Numbered from the stretch's first letter, positions 35,001-44,457 are shown. The stretch is 64,000 nucleotides of DNA from Lentisphaeria bacterium (GCA_900768505.1 CAAGED010000047.1:7096-71095); one strand, 5' to 3'. Made by a program: numbers and translations. Notes: a model not told the origin generated them from the letters alone.

Positions 35001-35848
35001 TAAATACTGATTTTAGTACGATTGATGATACCGTTACCATCGCTCCGAGTAAATTGGCGGTGAATGACAATCCGCCGTTAACCCTGAACGGCCTAATCTG
35101 CAATAAGTCAGGTGTAGTGGAATATCTGCTGCTGGGGAACTGCGGCCAGATGGACATCTCGTCAATACTTAATTATTTGGCGGAAACAGATCAGATAAAA
35201 TGTAAAATCGGCAGTGGTTTTTTCAATATTTACGGGCAAGGCTGTTCATTTGACGAATTTATCGAATCAATGGATGGTAATGCTGATTTCAAAATGCAGA
35301 ATGTAACCTTCCCTAATACCATCAATCATAATTTTTGGGGTCGGATTTTGTTGATTCCTTTTGAAATTATCAGCTCAATGGAGATGTTGCTACCCACCGG
35401 TGAAGAAAAGGATATACGGCAAATCGTTGAATATGCCACAGGGTTTGCCCAATACGACAAATTGTTAAAATTTAAATCCGGCGAAATTAAACTTAGCGCC
35501 AACGATGGAATTATTGCAGTTGAGAAATGTATTTTCAAAGGTGATGCTATAGTCAATGAGATGATTTTCAGCGGTATAATAAAATTTGGCCCGGCACAAT
35601 TTATCTATTTGCAGGCATTATTTAATTTGCAGGGATTTGAATTACCGTTTGAGATTTTTGGCACTCCCGAGAATCCGCAGGTGCGCAAGTTGAAAATTTT
35701 GCAGGCAATCCTAAAAAACAACGTGGAAAATTTGCTCGCTTTTTTGTATATTGATAAAATTTACAACCACAGCATTCGCAAAATATGGCAATATCCGACC
35801 GAATGGTGGGACAAAAACAAATCAAACGGCGATATTAACTTGAAATAA
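32054..35848 (+). CDS. AsmA-like/TamB-like envelope protein
   Basis: 1264 residues. A short cytoplasmic tail, one membrane segment (about 38-58) and a very long, beta-rich extracytoplasmic region with repeated amphipathic strands, typical of AsmA/TamB/YhdP-like proteins (DUF3971/AsmA C-terminal type). Such proteins are thought to bridge inner and outer membranes and conduct phospholipids. This fits a Gram-negative envelope. The start is one of two adjacent ATGs with a weak ribosome site. Family assignment rests on architecture and strand pattern. Confidence 0.75.
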   Translation: MMVNEQHKNSKLKSDNDLASPQPVSSAMSPVRHEPKFFALIALFCVLTILGLFNFFTSNFFIKYVVLLLAGRFSERAIYAEAVYYHPLSGELIIVEPYLGYPGNPALQGGELRGILNLKALLHDFTLDISDIELTKSQLNLVCNAEGEWSFAASKVQLPGQATDKRSKIQQSPPGNRKNYWLPQMPDFKLKLSNVTLQDSKLLIAKNNSTMSEFIFEHVNASLNHYMAYAVSEFNCAADLQIRNHQQTQFSSKNITLSLNFRPREDFSISSFDLMVEANDLSQVPGNFDLSGNKLKFSLNGRENNGIILKEFALQHVNAADKVLESVSGSGNIQYNPFLARMAIEAATPSGLLPNICTKILWGIDAGDNSMDYSGVWELTADQISSNGKIMAERSGNITYGDLTIKMAAAQTLKASYGFIYNYHTRRLQLNDLLIKLSETADEYAEMKLKKPLVLTERDFFQNKLTTQADIVLHNVNIYKILVSLQLAEPLGINSAKLSGRGELDFTPELISLKSDFTLDDFDFAYNGEAYDGSGSTLQLNTDYDFKREWQIKSLNLELQSHNLPVANLAMKGNLNLNDFTGVSNFLISGVTPSIIYLIPPAQKYKKVISHNFNQLGTPEAALGGVLEVDLINKIYIVNQMAVNIDSNSPRYDIDIALQSPVQIKANAMEKEQDFKLKLKLNQLPLHTLALDNNLSDSGIKSGNISADLQITGNAQTINFNGQMQLHQFEYVAPYLSIPTMNLQSELDFMLMLNNFDIIFNHFKLRSQLDGNQFGDTEISGAGRLEPSKSHMNLQFNMKAAEFLTFWPWSDVCTMAGTDSDMLIDITPGRAEVRGKTKCRRFVLTPFDLYASGVADWNNITTSDDNGSKSITTVTADFIEKDLPILSGTMIMTSVSDADKLLDVVFKLSEVHVPNFRFTDEPLDNFGNSLTLQFNDEVLSEAVANPTALLLKNDRVGDFDFYPTVYHFDIKELYFNDFLKFAVNTDFSTIDDTVTIAPSKLAVNDNPPLTLNGLICNKSGVVEYLLLGNCGQMDISSILNYLAETDQIKCKIGSGFFNIYGQGCSFDEFIESMDGNADFKMQNVTFPNTINHNFWGRILLIPFEIISSMEMLLPTGEEKDIRQIVEYATGFAQYDKLLKFKSGEIKLSANDGIIAVEKCIFKGDAIVNEMIFSGIIKFGPAQFIYLQALFNLQGFELPFEIFGTPENPQVRKLKILQAILKNNVENLLAFLYIDKIYNHSIRKIWQYPTEWWDKNKSNGDINLK

Positions 35849-35905
35849 AATATTAACCAATTATCTTCTTGACAAGCAACAAATTTTTACTTAAGGAGTT
35901 GTTAT

Positions 35906-36835
35906 ATGGAAAAATTAATTATTATCGGCGGAGGACCAGCCGGGTTGACTGCTGCGATTTATGCATCCAGGGCAAATTTACATCCGTTATTGTTTACCGG
36001 GGAACTCCCCGGCGGCCTGCTGACTCAAACCGGAGACGTGGAGAATTTTCCCGGATTTCCTGACGGAATAAACGGCTTTGATTTAATGCTGAAAATGCAG
36101 CAGCAGGCGGAAAAATTCGGAACCGTAATGCGTTATGAAAAAATTGCGTCAGTTGATTTTTCCAATCCGCGACAAAAGAGCATCAAGTTGGATTCCGGCG
36201 AAGTGATTTTTGCCGATTCAATTATTATTGCTACCGGCGCCACGCCTCGCTGGTTGGGGTTGCCTTCAGAAGAACGCTTACGCAACAAGGGCGTTTCCGC
36301 CTGCGCCACCTGTGACGGGGCATTTTATAAAAACCTCCCGGTTGTCGTAGCCGGAGGAGGCGATTCCGCCATGGAGGAGGCCAGCTTTTTAACTAATTTT
36401 GCCAGCAAAGTATATTTAATACATCGCCGCAACGAATTGCGCGCTTCGAAAATTATGCAGGAACGGGTGCGCAATAATCCCAAAATTGAATTGATCTTAA
36501 ATGCACAGATAATTGATATTCTGGGAGAAAATGAAGTTGAGGGCGTCTTGTATAAATTCAATGATGCCGACACAAAAATCACCCTGCCCTGCAAGGGATT
36601 TTTCGCCGCCCTGGGCCATTTGCCAGCCACGGGATTTTTAGCCGGAGCAATTGAAATGGATGCCGCTGGCTTTATAAAACTTGTTCATGGCGATACCTCA
36701 TGTAATGTGGAAGGCGTTTTTGCTGCCGGAGACTGCGCCGATTCACACTACCGCCAAGCAATAACTGCTGCCGGAACCGGTTGTCAGGCGGCATTGGATG
36801 CTGAACATTATTTGTCCACTCTGAATCGCAGGTGA
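35906..36835 (+). CDS. trxB: Thioredoxin reductase
   Basis: 309 residues. FAD-binding IGGGPAGLTAA at the N-terminus, redox pair C133-x2-C136 in ACATCDGAF, NADPH-binding GGGDSAMEEA, and late FAAGDC. It reduces thioredoxin with NADPH. AGGAG precedes the ATG. Last gene of the co-directional run, followed by a strong terminator. Thioredoxin itself is not in the window. Confidence 0.96.
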   Translation: MEKLIIIGGGPAGLTAAIYASRANLHPLLFTGELPGGLLTQTGDVENFPGFPDGINGFDLMLKMQQQAEKFGTVMRYEKIASVDFSNPRQKSIKLDSGEVIFADSIIIATGATPRWLGLPSEERLRNKGVSACATCDGAFYKNLPVVVAGGGDSAMEEASFLTNFASKVYLIHRRNELRASKIMQERVRNNPKIELILNAQIIDILGENEVEGVLYKFNDADTKITLPCKGFFAALGHLPATGFLAGAIEMDAAGFIKLVHGDTSCNVEGVFAAGDCADSHYRQAITAAGTGCQAALDAEHYLSTLNRR

Positions 36836-36921
36836 TACTTTAAGCTCAATCCCTATTCCTAGTATTTCGGATTACTTGAATTTTAAAATTCAGAGTAAAA
36901 TTTAGCACAATAAGTTTTCAG

Positions 36922-36968
36922 AAATCCCAACCAGCGGCCGGCGTAGTCGGTGTGGTTGGGATTTTTTT
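36922..36968 (+). terminator. Strong intrinsic terminator after trxB
   Basis: Perfect 12-bp stem AAATCCCAACCA (36922-36933) / TGGTTGGGATTT (36953-36964), then a T-run to 36968. It ends the plus-strand run that began at ilvE. Its A-rich left flank is short, so minus-strand use for the 36996 gene is possible but weaker. Confidence 0.85.
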
Positions 36969-36995
36969 GAATTGCGCAATCGATATTAAACCAAA

Positions 36996-38963
36996 TTATA
37001 ATTTAACTTTGCAAAGCAGGAAGTCGCAGGGAGGAATTTCACTGCTTCCGGTAATTTGTTTGCCATTCAACCTGATGCGCCAATCAATTTTTTGAATTGA
37101 ATCCGAGAAGTTTGCCAGCACGGCCAACCCCTGCTCACCCTTAACATAAAGCGACATGCCCACTTCGCGGCTGAAGGTTTCAGTTACCCCCTCGCCCGGT
37201 GCGTAATGTTGTTCGTAAGCAGTAAACGAATCAAAAACACTCCGATTTTCGGCGTAAAACTCCGCTGCACCATTATCCGTGGTGCACAGTGTGGCATGGT
37301 GCAGCAACGCCGCCATAGCCAATCTACGAATATTTTTATCCGTTAAATCATCTCCGAAAAGCATAACACAAATCGACCGCGGAGCAATATTCATAAAATG
37401 GACGTGAGGGGTAAACATCTCAGGAAAAATCTCCCGATATTCGCTCTCTTCCGTCAAAATCATATCTCCCATATTCTCAATCGCCAGACTCGGCACATTG
37501 GTCATATGCAAATATAAACGCCCGGATTTCCCCGCCTTGCTCCGGCTCCACTCCATTAAATTCAGCAACCGATCATTGTCCCAATGGCGACGACCATGGT
37601 TATGAGCTGGATTGATACACTCCAACCCCATGCACCAGTCGAAATACAATCCGTTAAAATCATGGTTGTCCAGAGTTTGTTCAATTGTTTTTCTTCTGGT
37701 TTCATACCAGGAACTCTCTAAACACATCTGCATTCCGAATAAAGAGGTTCCAAAAAAGTTTTCCATGAATTTCTCCCCCGGTTTGACCATCCGTGCAAAA
37801 ACGGCTCCATCACGATTAAAACCGGCAGTTTCCGGATGATATTCTTTAACCGAGAAATATGGCACCACCGATATTCCAAGTTTTTTTGCCGCCGCCAGCG
37901 CAGCATCCATCTTGGCCATTTCCGCCGGAGGATAAGGCGGATAAGCAGTGTCACGCCAAAAAATTCCATTGCCATACTTGTCGCCGTCATTGTGTAACCG
38001 CAACAAATCAAAACCACTCGATTTGGCCTTTTTCAACTCTTCTTTTTTCGGCCAGCGCTCGGCAAAAACGGCATTATTTTTTAAGAAAGTTGACGCACAT
38101 TCCAAAGGGACGATATTCTTTTTTACATACGGAAGTGTGAGCCGATAAGTGAACACATATTTCCCGGCCCTGACAATATTGCCCGCACGGGGTGAATCCA
38201 AAGGAGCAAAAACCGCTTCGTAAAGTTGTTTGCGCGGCACTTCATATACCGCACCCTGCTGAAAACCGGGAGCGTTGGTACCAATGGAATCCCAAGCACC
38301 AAGGTCATCCCCCAAGGCCATTTCAATTCCCTCGACTCCGCTGCGCATCAGTAAAACTGACAACGGCAAAAAACGGGAGCGATAAGCCGGTAAATCACTG
38401 CGGGATTTTGAATGTTCAAGTTTAATCCAGTAGCAGGGATTTTGCAACTCCGCCGCCCAGCCGGAGATCGAACAAGGACGAATTGCCAGGTTATTAACCC
38501 GATCAGTAATGGAAAGCGTGCCGATACGTATATGACCTAAATCCATATCCCTGGCTAAGTCCAATGTCACCTTGTGCTCGGCGGCACCGCTGGGATGATA
38601 CTCAACAACATGAAATACCTTTATGCCGGATAATACTTCACCACTTTCATTTTTTAGTCCGGAGGAAAAATCAATTTTTATCACGCCGCCGGCAAGCGTT
38701 TCGTATTTAAAATCAGCGGCCTGGTCAAAAATTGTTTCATACATCGCGTACTGCCGCCAACCGCCACGCACCCAAGGACCAGCACCGGTGGACTGCGGAA
38801 GTGCCAAAATATTGGAATTTGAACCATTTTTTACAATTGCCGCAGCAAGTTCGCCGCCCCGGGACAAATCATGTGTCCACTTGACAAATTTATTTTCGAC
38901 AATGACTAAATCTTTACGACGGACAACTTTAAACGGTGGATATACCGCGGAAAAACTTTTCAT
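36996..38963 (-). CDS. Putative glycoside hydrolase of unassigned family
   Basis: 655 residues, no signal peptide. A beta-rich N-terminal half (about 1-300) precedes a barrel-like region with GFDLLRLHNDGD, LGISVVPYFS and FNGLYFDWCMGLEC (strand-end Asp), and a beta C-terminal domain ending in KQITGSSEIPPCDFLLCKVKL-like sequence. The layout resembles GH36/GH-N-like alpha-galactosidase-type folds, but catalytic residues could not be assigned to a named family. Isolated gene; no transporter nearby. Candidate new glycosidase subfamily typical of Lentisphaerae. Confidence 0.65.
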   Translation of the reverse strand: MKSFSAVYPPFKVVRRKDLVIVENKFVKWTHDLSRGGELAAAIVKNGSNSNILALPQSTGAGPWVRGGWRQYAMYETIFDQAADFKYETLAGGVIKIDFSSGLKNESGEVLSGIKVFHVVEYHPSGAAEHKVTLDLARDMDLGHIRIGTLSITDRVNNLAIRPCSISGWAAELQNPCYWIKLEHSKSRSDLPAYRSRFLPLSVLLMRSGVEGIEMALGDDLGAWDSIGTNAPGFQQGAVYEVPRKQLYEAVFAPLDSPRAGNIVRAGKYVFTYRLTLPYVKKNIVPLECASTFLKNNAVFAERWPKKEELKKAKSSGFDLLRLHNDGDKYGNGIFWRDTAYPPYPPAEMAKMDAALAAAKKLGISVVPYFSVKEYHPETAGFNRDGAVFARMVKPGEKFMENFFGTSLFGMQMCLESSWYETRRKTIEQTLDNHDFNGLYFDWCMGLECINPAHNHGRRHWDNDRLLNLMEWSRSKAGKSGRLYLHMTNVPSLAIENMGDMILTEESEYREIFPEMFTPHVHFMNIAPRSICVMLFGDDLTDKNIRRLAMAALLHHATLCTTDNGAAEFYAENRSVFDSFTAYEQHYAPGEGVTETFSREVGMSLYVKGEQGLAVLANFSDSIQKIDWRIRLNGKQITGSSEIPPCDFLLCKVKL

Positions 38964-39310
38964 GGCGCATGGGCTCCATAATAATATTGGTTGATAATTT
39001 ATAAAATGACAAGAAAACTCACTAAAATATCAGTAAGAAATTTTTAGTAAAAACGATATTTTTGCGCAAGAGAATTTATCACCTCTTATGCTAAAAAGCA
39101 AGACCTCGATGCAAAATCATCTGTTTTTTCCACCATTGTATCCTGCTTGCGTAAATTAGCCTACCTCCGAATATTACCTAAAACCAGAAGTATTTTTAAA
39201 TTATTTTTATACAAATTTGCATTCTACTCAACCATCAACACAAGTTTTTTATCGTCAAAAAAAAAGCAACCGGCAGAAAACAACCGATTGCATAATATTT
39301 ATAAAATAAA
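38964..39310. other. Intergenic region before tRNA-Ser
   Basis: 347 AT-rich bases between the glycosidase start and tRNA-Ser. No gene, hairpin-terminator or convincing promoter was seen. Confidence 0.4.
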
Positions 39311-39398
39311 TGGCGGAGGGAGTGGGATTTGAACCCACGGACCCTTGCGAGTCGGCGGTTTTCAAGACCGCTGCCTTAAACCACTCGACCATCCCTCC
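39311..39398 (-). tRNA. tRNA-Ser (anticodon UGA)
   Basis: 88 nucleotides including encoded CCA (39313-39311). Acceptor stem GGAGGGA / TCCCTCC, T-loop GGTTCAAATCC, anticodon TGA at 39364-39362 in loop CTTGAAA, and a long class II variable arm as expected for serine. Confidence 0.95.
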
Positions 39399-39495
39399 GC
39401 AGAATGTCGAATACGTTTTAATATACACCAAAACAATTTAATTTCAAGCTCAATACAATGTTTTTATAAAAAAATCGTTGTTTCTTTTTTTTAGA

Positions 39496-39813
39496 TTACT
39501 TGGTATATTTTTCAACTAAGCTCGCCCCTAATTCAACGCACGCAGTACAAGGAACATGCAATTCCTGTTTTAATTTTACACACTCCACTGCTCCAAACTC
39601 CCGCAAAAAATCCTCTTGCGCCAACGCTCGCTTCTCTGCAGGCAATAATTGCAATGCCCCGTAAAGCGCACCACATATACCATCCGGCGCCCGCCCGCCG
39701 CCATTGGCAGACATTTCATCATAAAGATTTGACCTTCCGCAGCCGCATACCACGGCTTGAGCACAATTATGCATCTTGGGGAGCGCCGTAAAAAGCTCCA
39801 ATGCTTTACTCAT
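39496..39813 (-). CDS. C_GCAxxG_C_C family protein
   Basis: 105 residues from the ATG at 39813 (AAGTGGTG precedes it); an ATG at 39834, two bases after the ATP-grasp stop, would add seven residues. The family motif is present: NCAQAVV, GGGRAPDGICGAL and CTACVELG with its spaced cysteines. These are small redox or metal proteins of unknown role. Likely co-translated with the upstream ATP-grasp gene. Confidence 0.85.
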   Translation of the reverse strand: MSKALELFTALPKMHNCAQAVVCGCGRSNLYDEMSANGGGRAPDGICGALYGALQLLPAEKRALAQEDFLREFGAVECVKLKQELHVPCTACVELGASLVEKYTK

Positions 39814-39836
39814 TTTTTCACCACTTCCCGCCATAT

Positions 39837-40625
39837 TCAGGCTAATTTAAACTTATTAATAATATATTTCATAATCAGTTCTTCCAAACTGCAGCCGGAA
39901 TTGACCAACGCCTGGTTGCCAAATCGATTATTAAATTCAAAAAAATAGAAATGCCCATCTACTTCCGCCACATCAAATCCGGCAAAATCAATATCAAATT
40001 GATTCGCCACTTTGTTTACCAATTCAATCGCTCCTGACGGAATTTCATCATAAATTACATGTCCACCCTGATATACATTGTTGAGGTAGCTGCCCTCCCG
40101 CGCCACCCGGTAATAAGCCGCCACCACCTCACTGCCAATTCGAACAATTCGCATATCCCGGTCAATAGGCAATAACATTTGCACATACAACACCTCGTTT
40201 TGACTGGCATATGCAATAAAATCATCATAATTTTCTATCAACTTAACTCCGCATCCACGGGCACTGCGAATTTCTTTGGCAATAAATGGGAAATAAAATT
40301 CATCCAAAATTCGGCAGCGTGCCGTTTCAGAATCCGCTAAAATTAGGGTTTCCGGCATATTTTCCGGACAAAAAGCCTGAAAAGCACGTGTCATTTCCAC
40401 CTTGGAATGCCCCAAATGTCCAGTGGAAATTGATGGAAATACCGATTTGTGCAACGCATAAACAATGGTATTTAGCAAATAATATGGCGGAAAAAGTACA
40501 ATATCCGCCGCCTTCACTACCTCGATTTTTTGAAAAAACTCTTCCGGTTTGACAACCTTCACTCCCGGAATGTTCATCGTCAACAACTGATCAAATGAGA
40601 CAATATTCATACGCAAATTCACCAT
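39837..40625 (-). CDS. RimK-like ATP-grasp protein
   Basis: 262 residues. ATP-grasp features: FIAKEIRSARGCGVKLIENY (lysine plus glycine-rich loop), YVQMLLPIDRDMRIVRIG and FYFFEFNNRFGNQ with the metal-binding E-x-N. RimK/LysX-like enzymes ligate amino acids to a carboxylate with ATP. Substrate unknown; the 20-base spacing from the phosphatase gene suggests a shared transcript. No signal peptide. Confidence 0.85.
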   Translation of the reverse strand: MVNLRMNIVSFDQLLTMNIPGVKVVKPEEFFQKIEVVKAADIVLFPPYYLLNTIVYALHKSVFPSISTGHLGHSKVEMTRAFQAFCPENMPETLILADSETARCRILDEFYFPFIAKEIRSARGCGVKLIENYDDFIAYASQNEVLYVQMLLPIDRDMRIVRIGSEVVAAYYRVAREGSYLNNVYQGGHVIYDEIPSGAIELVNKVANQFDIDFAGFDVAEVDGHFYFFEFNNRFGNQALVNSGCSLEELIMKYIINKFKLA

Positions 40626-40646
40626 TATAAAAATTTTACCGTTATA

Positions 40647-42638
40647 TCAATCCTTCAGTTCGTTCTTTGCAGCTGGGTTATAACGAAATATCAACATTGT
40701 AACATCATCCGACTGCTCGGCGCCGTTTACAAATTTTTGCAAATCCTCTTCAACCATCTGCAATGTCACTGCGACATCATGTTCCAGCAAATTACGCATA
40801 ACGTTGCAAAAACGGCCCATTCCGTACTCAACCCCGGAATTATTAAACGCTTCGTTGACTCCATCGGTAAACATCAGCAAAATTTCATTTCCGCGTATAA
40901 CAAACTTTGTACTGCCGTATTTTAAATTACTCTTTATGCCCAGCGGCGGACCATGCAGAACGCCAAGTTTTTCCAAAGTGTTGTCGCTATGTATCAAATA
41001 AGGCGGATTGTGTCCGGCACATGTATAACACCCCTCCCCGCTTTCAATATCAACAATGGCGATAAAGCAGGTGACAAACATCATCATATCATTATTTTGC
41101 AACAAAGCCTCATTGACATTGCGCATAATTTGTGCCGGATCCTGCGAGTGATCGCTCTCAGTTCGAATCAAAGTCTCCACCATCGCCATAACTAATGCTG
41201 CCGGAACCCCCTTGCCGGAAACATCGCCGATTACCAGGCATATCTTACGCTCGTCAAGCAGTTTAAAATCGTATAAATCCCCACCTACCTCTTTAGCCGG
41301 TTCCAGTTTGGCCGCCAGTGAAAAACGATTGTTATTGGAATACGGAGCACGCAATTTAGGCAAAATTCCCATTTGAATTGATTTCGCCACATTCAACTCG
41401 CTCTCAATCTTCTGTCTGGAACTCTCTGCTTCATTTTTTTGTTTCAAATACTCCCGCAACTGCGTTTGCATTTTGCAAAAGGCATCGGTTAGAGAGCCAA
41501 TTTCATCATGATACCGCACCGGCGGCAACTCCACTGCGTCAAAATTTCCACCGCAACCAAAGTGACACAACGCCTTCTTCAAATCAGTTAACGGCGCTGT
41601 AGCCCGCTTGGTGAAAAAAATCGTGGTCAGCAGCATTCCAATTACCCCTAAAATACCGATTGTATAAATGCGCCATTGCAAAGTGTTAATATGCCGGTAC
41701 AATATTTTGCTTGGCATCAATACCGCCAGCGACCATTTTGTAGATTTTATCGGCATGAAAAAAATCATATAATCTTCATTGTCGGGGCCGGCGTGTCTCA
41801 ATTTTGCCGACCCGGCGTCACCAGATAAAACTCGTTTTGCCAAACCGCCGTCCTGATGCCCGACAATATTGCATGTCAACTGAAAAATATTTTTAGTCAG
41901 CCAGTGATCAGAGGCTGTAGTAGTAATTATATCGCCGGATCCGGAAATCAACATGGCATCACCCACACCGTCAATCTTAATTTGTTCCATTATCCTGGTC
42001 AGCCAATTAAGCGATACATCCATGGTCACTACTCCGGAGAAATCAGTGTCAACAACCCCCTTTCCCACAAATGGGACACTGCAGGTGGTCATAAAAACAT
42101 TTCCACCTCCAACATCCCAATAAGGCTCCGTCCAAAATATTTTATACCGAGCCGTTTTGGGAATCTTAAACCAATCCTGCTCATAATAATTATATTTTTC
42201 ACTGCCCAGACTGGCGTACTCCAAGCTCTTGTTTCTATAATACATGTAGTGCATAAGATATTGATTTTTACCATCCGGGCTTTTTTTATCGCTTAAATCA
42301 TAACTTATAGAACCGCCGAATACACAACCGCTCTCCCAAAAAGCTTTCCTAATTGCATTACCCAGCAGATGTTTCTTCGCCGCCTCGTCCATTTCAAACA
42401 TGTTCAACACCTGCGCCACGTGTTCTGCTTCTATTCGGATTCCAGTGAAAGCGGCATCAATTTTTCCGGCGGCAGTAGCCAAACTGTTGGACGCGGCCAA
42501 TTCAACTTCCGAGTTCATTGCGTAGGAAACCCGTTCCACAATCAAAAACGCAAAAAGCAACACAATAACGAAAACTCCGATGAAAATCATCAGACTTTGA
42601 CGAAAAGCAAATGATTGGCGACGCCACCAGTTCAACAT
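40647..42638 (-). CDS. dCache-HAMP-SpoIIE membrane-bound serine phosphatase (RsbU-like)
   Basis: 663 residues. TM1 at about 17-35, a periplasmic dCache-like sensor at about 40-310, TM2 at 322-343, then HAMP and a short coiled linker (about 395-420). The phosphatase domain starts at about 420, with GGDLYDF (452-458) and GDVSGKGVPAAL (471-482). It senses a small molecule outside and dephosphorylates a cytoplasmic anti-sigma antagonist-type target. No STAS or HATPase partner is in the window. A terminator separates it from thiE. Confidence 0.9.
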   Translation of the reverse strand: MLNWWRRQSFAFRQSLMIFIGVFVIVLLFAFLIVERVSYAMNSEVELAASNSLATAAGKIDAAFTGIRIEAEHVAQVLNMFEMDEAAKKHLLGNAIRKAFWESGCVFGGSISYDLSDKKSPDGKNQYLMHYMYYRNKSLEYASLGSEKYNYYEQDWFKIPKTARYKIFWTEPYWDVGGGNVFMTTCSVPFVGKGVVDTDFSGVVTMDVSLNWLTRIMEQIKIDGVGDAMLISGSGDIITTTASDHWLTKNIFQLTCNIVGHQDGGLAKRVLSGDAGSAKLRHAGPDNEDYMIFFMPIKSTKWSLAVLMPSKILYRHINTLQWRIYTIGILGVIGMLLTTIFFTKRATAPLTDLKKALCHFGCGGNFDAVELPPVRYHDEIGSLTDAFCKMQTQLREYLKQKNEAESSRQKIESELNVAKSIQMGILPKLRAPYSNNNRFSLAAKLEPAKEVGGDLYDFKLLDERKICLVIGDVSGKGVPAALVMAMVETLIRTESDHSQDPAQIMRNVNEALLQNNDMMMFVTCFIAIVDIESGEGCYTCAGHNPPYLIHSDNTLEKLGVLHGPPLGIKSNLKYGSTKFVIRGNEILLMFTDGVNEAFNNSGVEYGMGRFCNVMRNLLEHDVAVTLQMVEEDLQKFVNGAEQSDDVTMLIFRYNPAAKNELKD

Positions 42639-42665
42639 AATAATCCTTATCGATAATTGCTTGTT

Positions 42666-42696
42666 AAAAAAAACCGCACCGACTAAAAAACGGTAC
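42666..42696 (-). terminator. Intrinsic terminator after thiE
   Basis: Minus-strand stem GTACCG (42696-42691) / CGGTGC (42681-42676, one G-U), loop of 9, then GG and eight T (42673-42666). It lies 20 bases past the thiE stop and before the phosphatase gene at 42638, so the latter probably has its own promoter or depends on read-through. Confidence 0.6.
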
Positions 42697-42716
42697 CTTT
42701 ACAACATTACATTTGT

Positions 42717-43373
42717 TTATTTGCCCCAATAACCGCGTAACTGACGAACCCGTTCCGCAATATTATCCGCCTGGGTTATTTCAGTAACCATGGCAATATG
42801 ACGTGCACCGGCGCTTAACAACTCCGGCAAATGCCGTTCCTTGATTCCTCCCATTACCGAAAATGGCACCGGCAAATCACCTCCCCAGTTACGAACTGCC
42901 TCAAGACCTAAATCATGATAACTGAGGGTTTTGGTTTGAGTCGGGAATATCGGCCCGATATTTAGATATGAACACCCCTGCTCAATGGCTTCTTGAATTT
43001 CCTCCGGATTATGGGTTGAGGTGCCCAACAATAAATTTTTATCCAGGCTGCGCGCCGCCTTCAACGGCAAATCATCCTGTCCCAAATGCACACCATCCGC
43101 TCCGGCGGCAATCGCCACGTCCACTTGATCGTCCACAATCAGCAGCATTTTGTAAAAATCGGTTATCTCCCGACATTTCATCACCAATTCATATAAATCG
43201 CGTTTTCCGGCATTTTTTTCTCTGATTTGCACCACTTTTGCACCGGCAAGCGCAATCTGTTCCAACACCTTGATTACCGGACGTCCGGCACAAAATTCCG
43301 ACGAAATAACCGGATAAATATCCACCTGCTTAAACGCTTCCAAACGTTCGACGTGCGTTTTAAAACCACTCAT
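42717..43373 (-). CDS. thiE: Thiamine-phosphate synthase
   Basis: 218 residues. VQIREKNAG (pyrophosphate end), DGVHLGQDDLPL, LGTSTHNPEE and VMGGIKERHL are the family's barrel motifs. It joins HMP-PP and THZ-P to thiamine phosphate. No other thi gene and no TPP riboswitch are seen. It starts 28 bases past the kinase gene on the same strand, an unusual neighbour. Confidence 0.94.
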   Translation of the reverse strand: MSGFKTHVERLEAFKQVDIYPVISSEFCAGRPVIKVLEQIALAGAKVVQIREKNAGKRDLYELVMKCREITDFYKMLLIVDDQVDVAIAAGADGVHLGQDDLPLKAARSLDKNLLLGTSTHNPEEIQEAIEQGCSYLNIGPIFPTQTKTLSYHDLGLEAVRNWGGDLPVPFSVMGGIKERHLPELLSAGARHIAMVTEITQADNIAERVRQLRGYWGK

Positions 43374-43401
43374 TTATGTTTCCAAATCATTGTTTATTAG
43401 T

Positions 43402-44457
43402 TTATTTCATAACCAGCGTTGAATCATTTTCGCTGATAACTTGAGTTCGATCATCCTCAGCCACATGGCCAATGCGTCCATCTGCTTCTGCATCAAACGC
43501 CCCTGGCATATTTTCTTTAATATAAGTAGCCAATGTAACAATTGTGGGGCCGTAACCATCCTTGTAGATATAATACTCCAAATCCTTGGCCAACTGAGCC
43601 GTATCGTTATAACGTTCTTCACGATTGGTTGCAAGCATTTTATGAAGTATCTGCCGTAATTCGGCGTCAATACAAGGTGGTAATTTATCCCATGGAATTT
43701 CATTGTTCCTAGCCTGCAAAATAATCTCTGCGGTAGTTCCGTTCATATTCCGAATCATTTCCCCGGAAAGCATGAAGAACAAGACCACACCCAGTGAATA
43801 AATATCCGAGCGGAAATCCAATTCCTGCTTATCCGCCTGCTCCGGAGACATGAAGGCTAATTTACCCGCAACCCGCCCGCCGGTGATGTTATGATTGCCA
43901 GCCTTGGCAATTCCGAAGTCAGTCAATTTGGGAACACCCTCTGAGTTGATCATAATGTTATGCGGACAAATATCGCAATGCACCAAATTCAGTTTTTTGC
44001 CGTCACCGCCGATCCGGCCATGCGCATATGCCAAGCCGCGGGCAATACGCCCGGCGGTGAATACAGCCAACTTGTAATCCATTCTCATACCGATGCGGTT
44101 GAAGAAATCCAACAAATCATACAAGCAAATGCCATCCACAAATTCCATTACAAAAAAGTAGGTGCCGTTCACTTGATCAAACATGTAAATCTGCACAATG
44201 TTTTCATGAATCAAGTTGGCGACCAACTGAGCTTCGTTGATAAAATTTTCCACAAAATTGTGTTGCTCGGCATATTGCGGCAACATGGTTTTCAAGGCAA
44301 CGATTTTTTCGAAACCAGCAACTCCGCACAACTTTGCTTTATAAATACTGCCCATTCCGCCATCAGCAATCTTACGGATGATTTTATAATGAATCCTGCC
44401 GGTAAACTCCAGATTTTGCTCATCAATCTTTTTTTCCCTTTTTAACCAACTAAACAT
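43402..44457 (-). CDS. Eukaryotic-like Ser/Thr protein kinase
   Basis: 351 residues, no membrane segment. Gly-loop ADGGMGSIYKA (31-41), catalytic K56, catalytic loop HCDICPHN (160-167, an HRD variant with Cys for Arg), DFG at 180-182 and SPEQ. The C-terminal 60 residues are a short tail without sensor domains. The missing HRD arginine points to activation without activation-loop phosphorylation (a non-RD kinase). Lies with an HD protein upstream and thiE downstream; a partner phosphatase is 800 bases away. Confidence 0.92.
   Translation of the reverse strand: MFSWLKREKKIDEQNLEFTGRIHYKIIRKIADGGMGSIYKAKLCGVAGFEKIVALKTMLPQYAEQHNFVENFINEAQLVANLIHENIVQIYMFDQVNGTYFFVMEFVDGICLYDLLDFFNRIGMRMDYKLAVFTAGRIARGLAYAHGRIGGDGKKLNLVHCDICPHNIMINSEGVPKLTDFGIAKAGNHNITGGRVAGKLAFMSPEQADKQELDFRSDIYSLGVVLFFMLSGEMIRNMNGTTAEIILQARNNEIPWDKLPPCIDAELRQILHKMLATNREERYNDTAQLAKDLEYYIYKDGYGPTIVTLATYIKENMPGAFDAEADGRIGHVAEDDRTQVISENDSTLVMK

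Noticed and set aside
43374..43401. TPP riboswitch before thiE
   Set aside because: Only 28 bases separate thiE from the kinase gene; no CTGAGA-type core is present.
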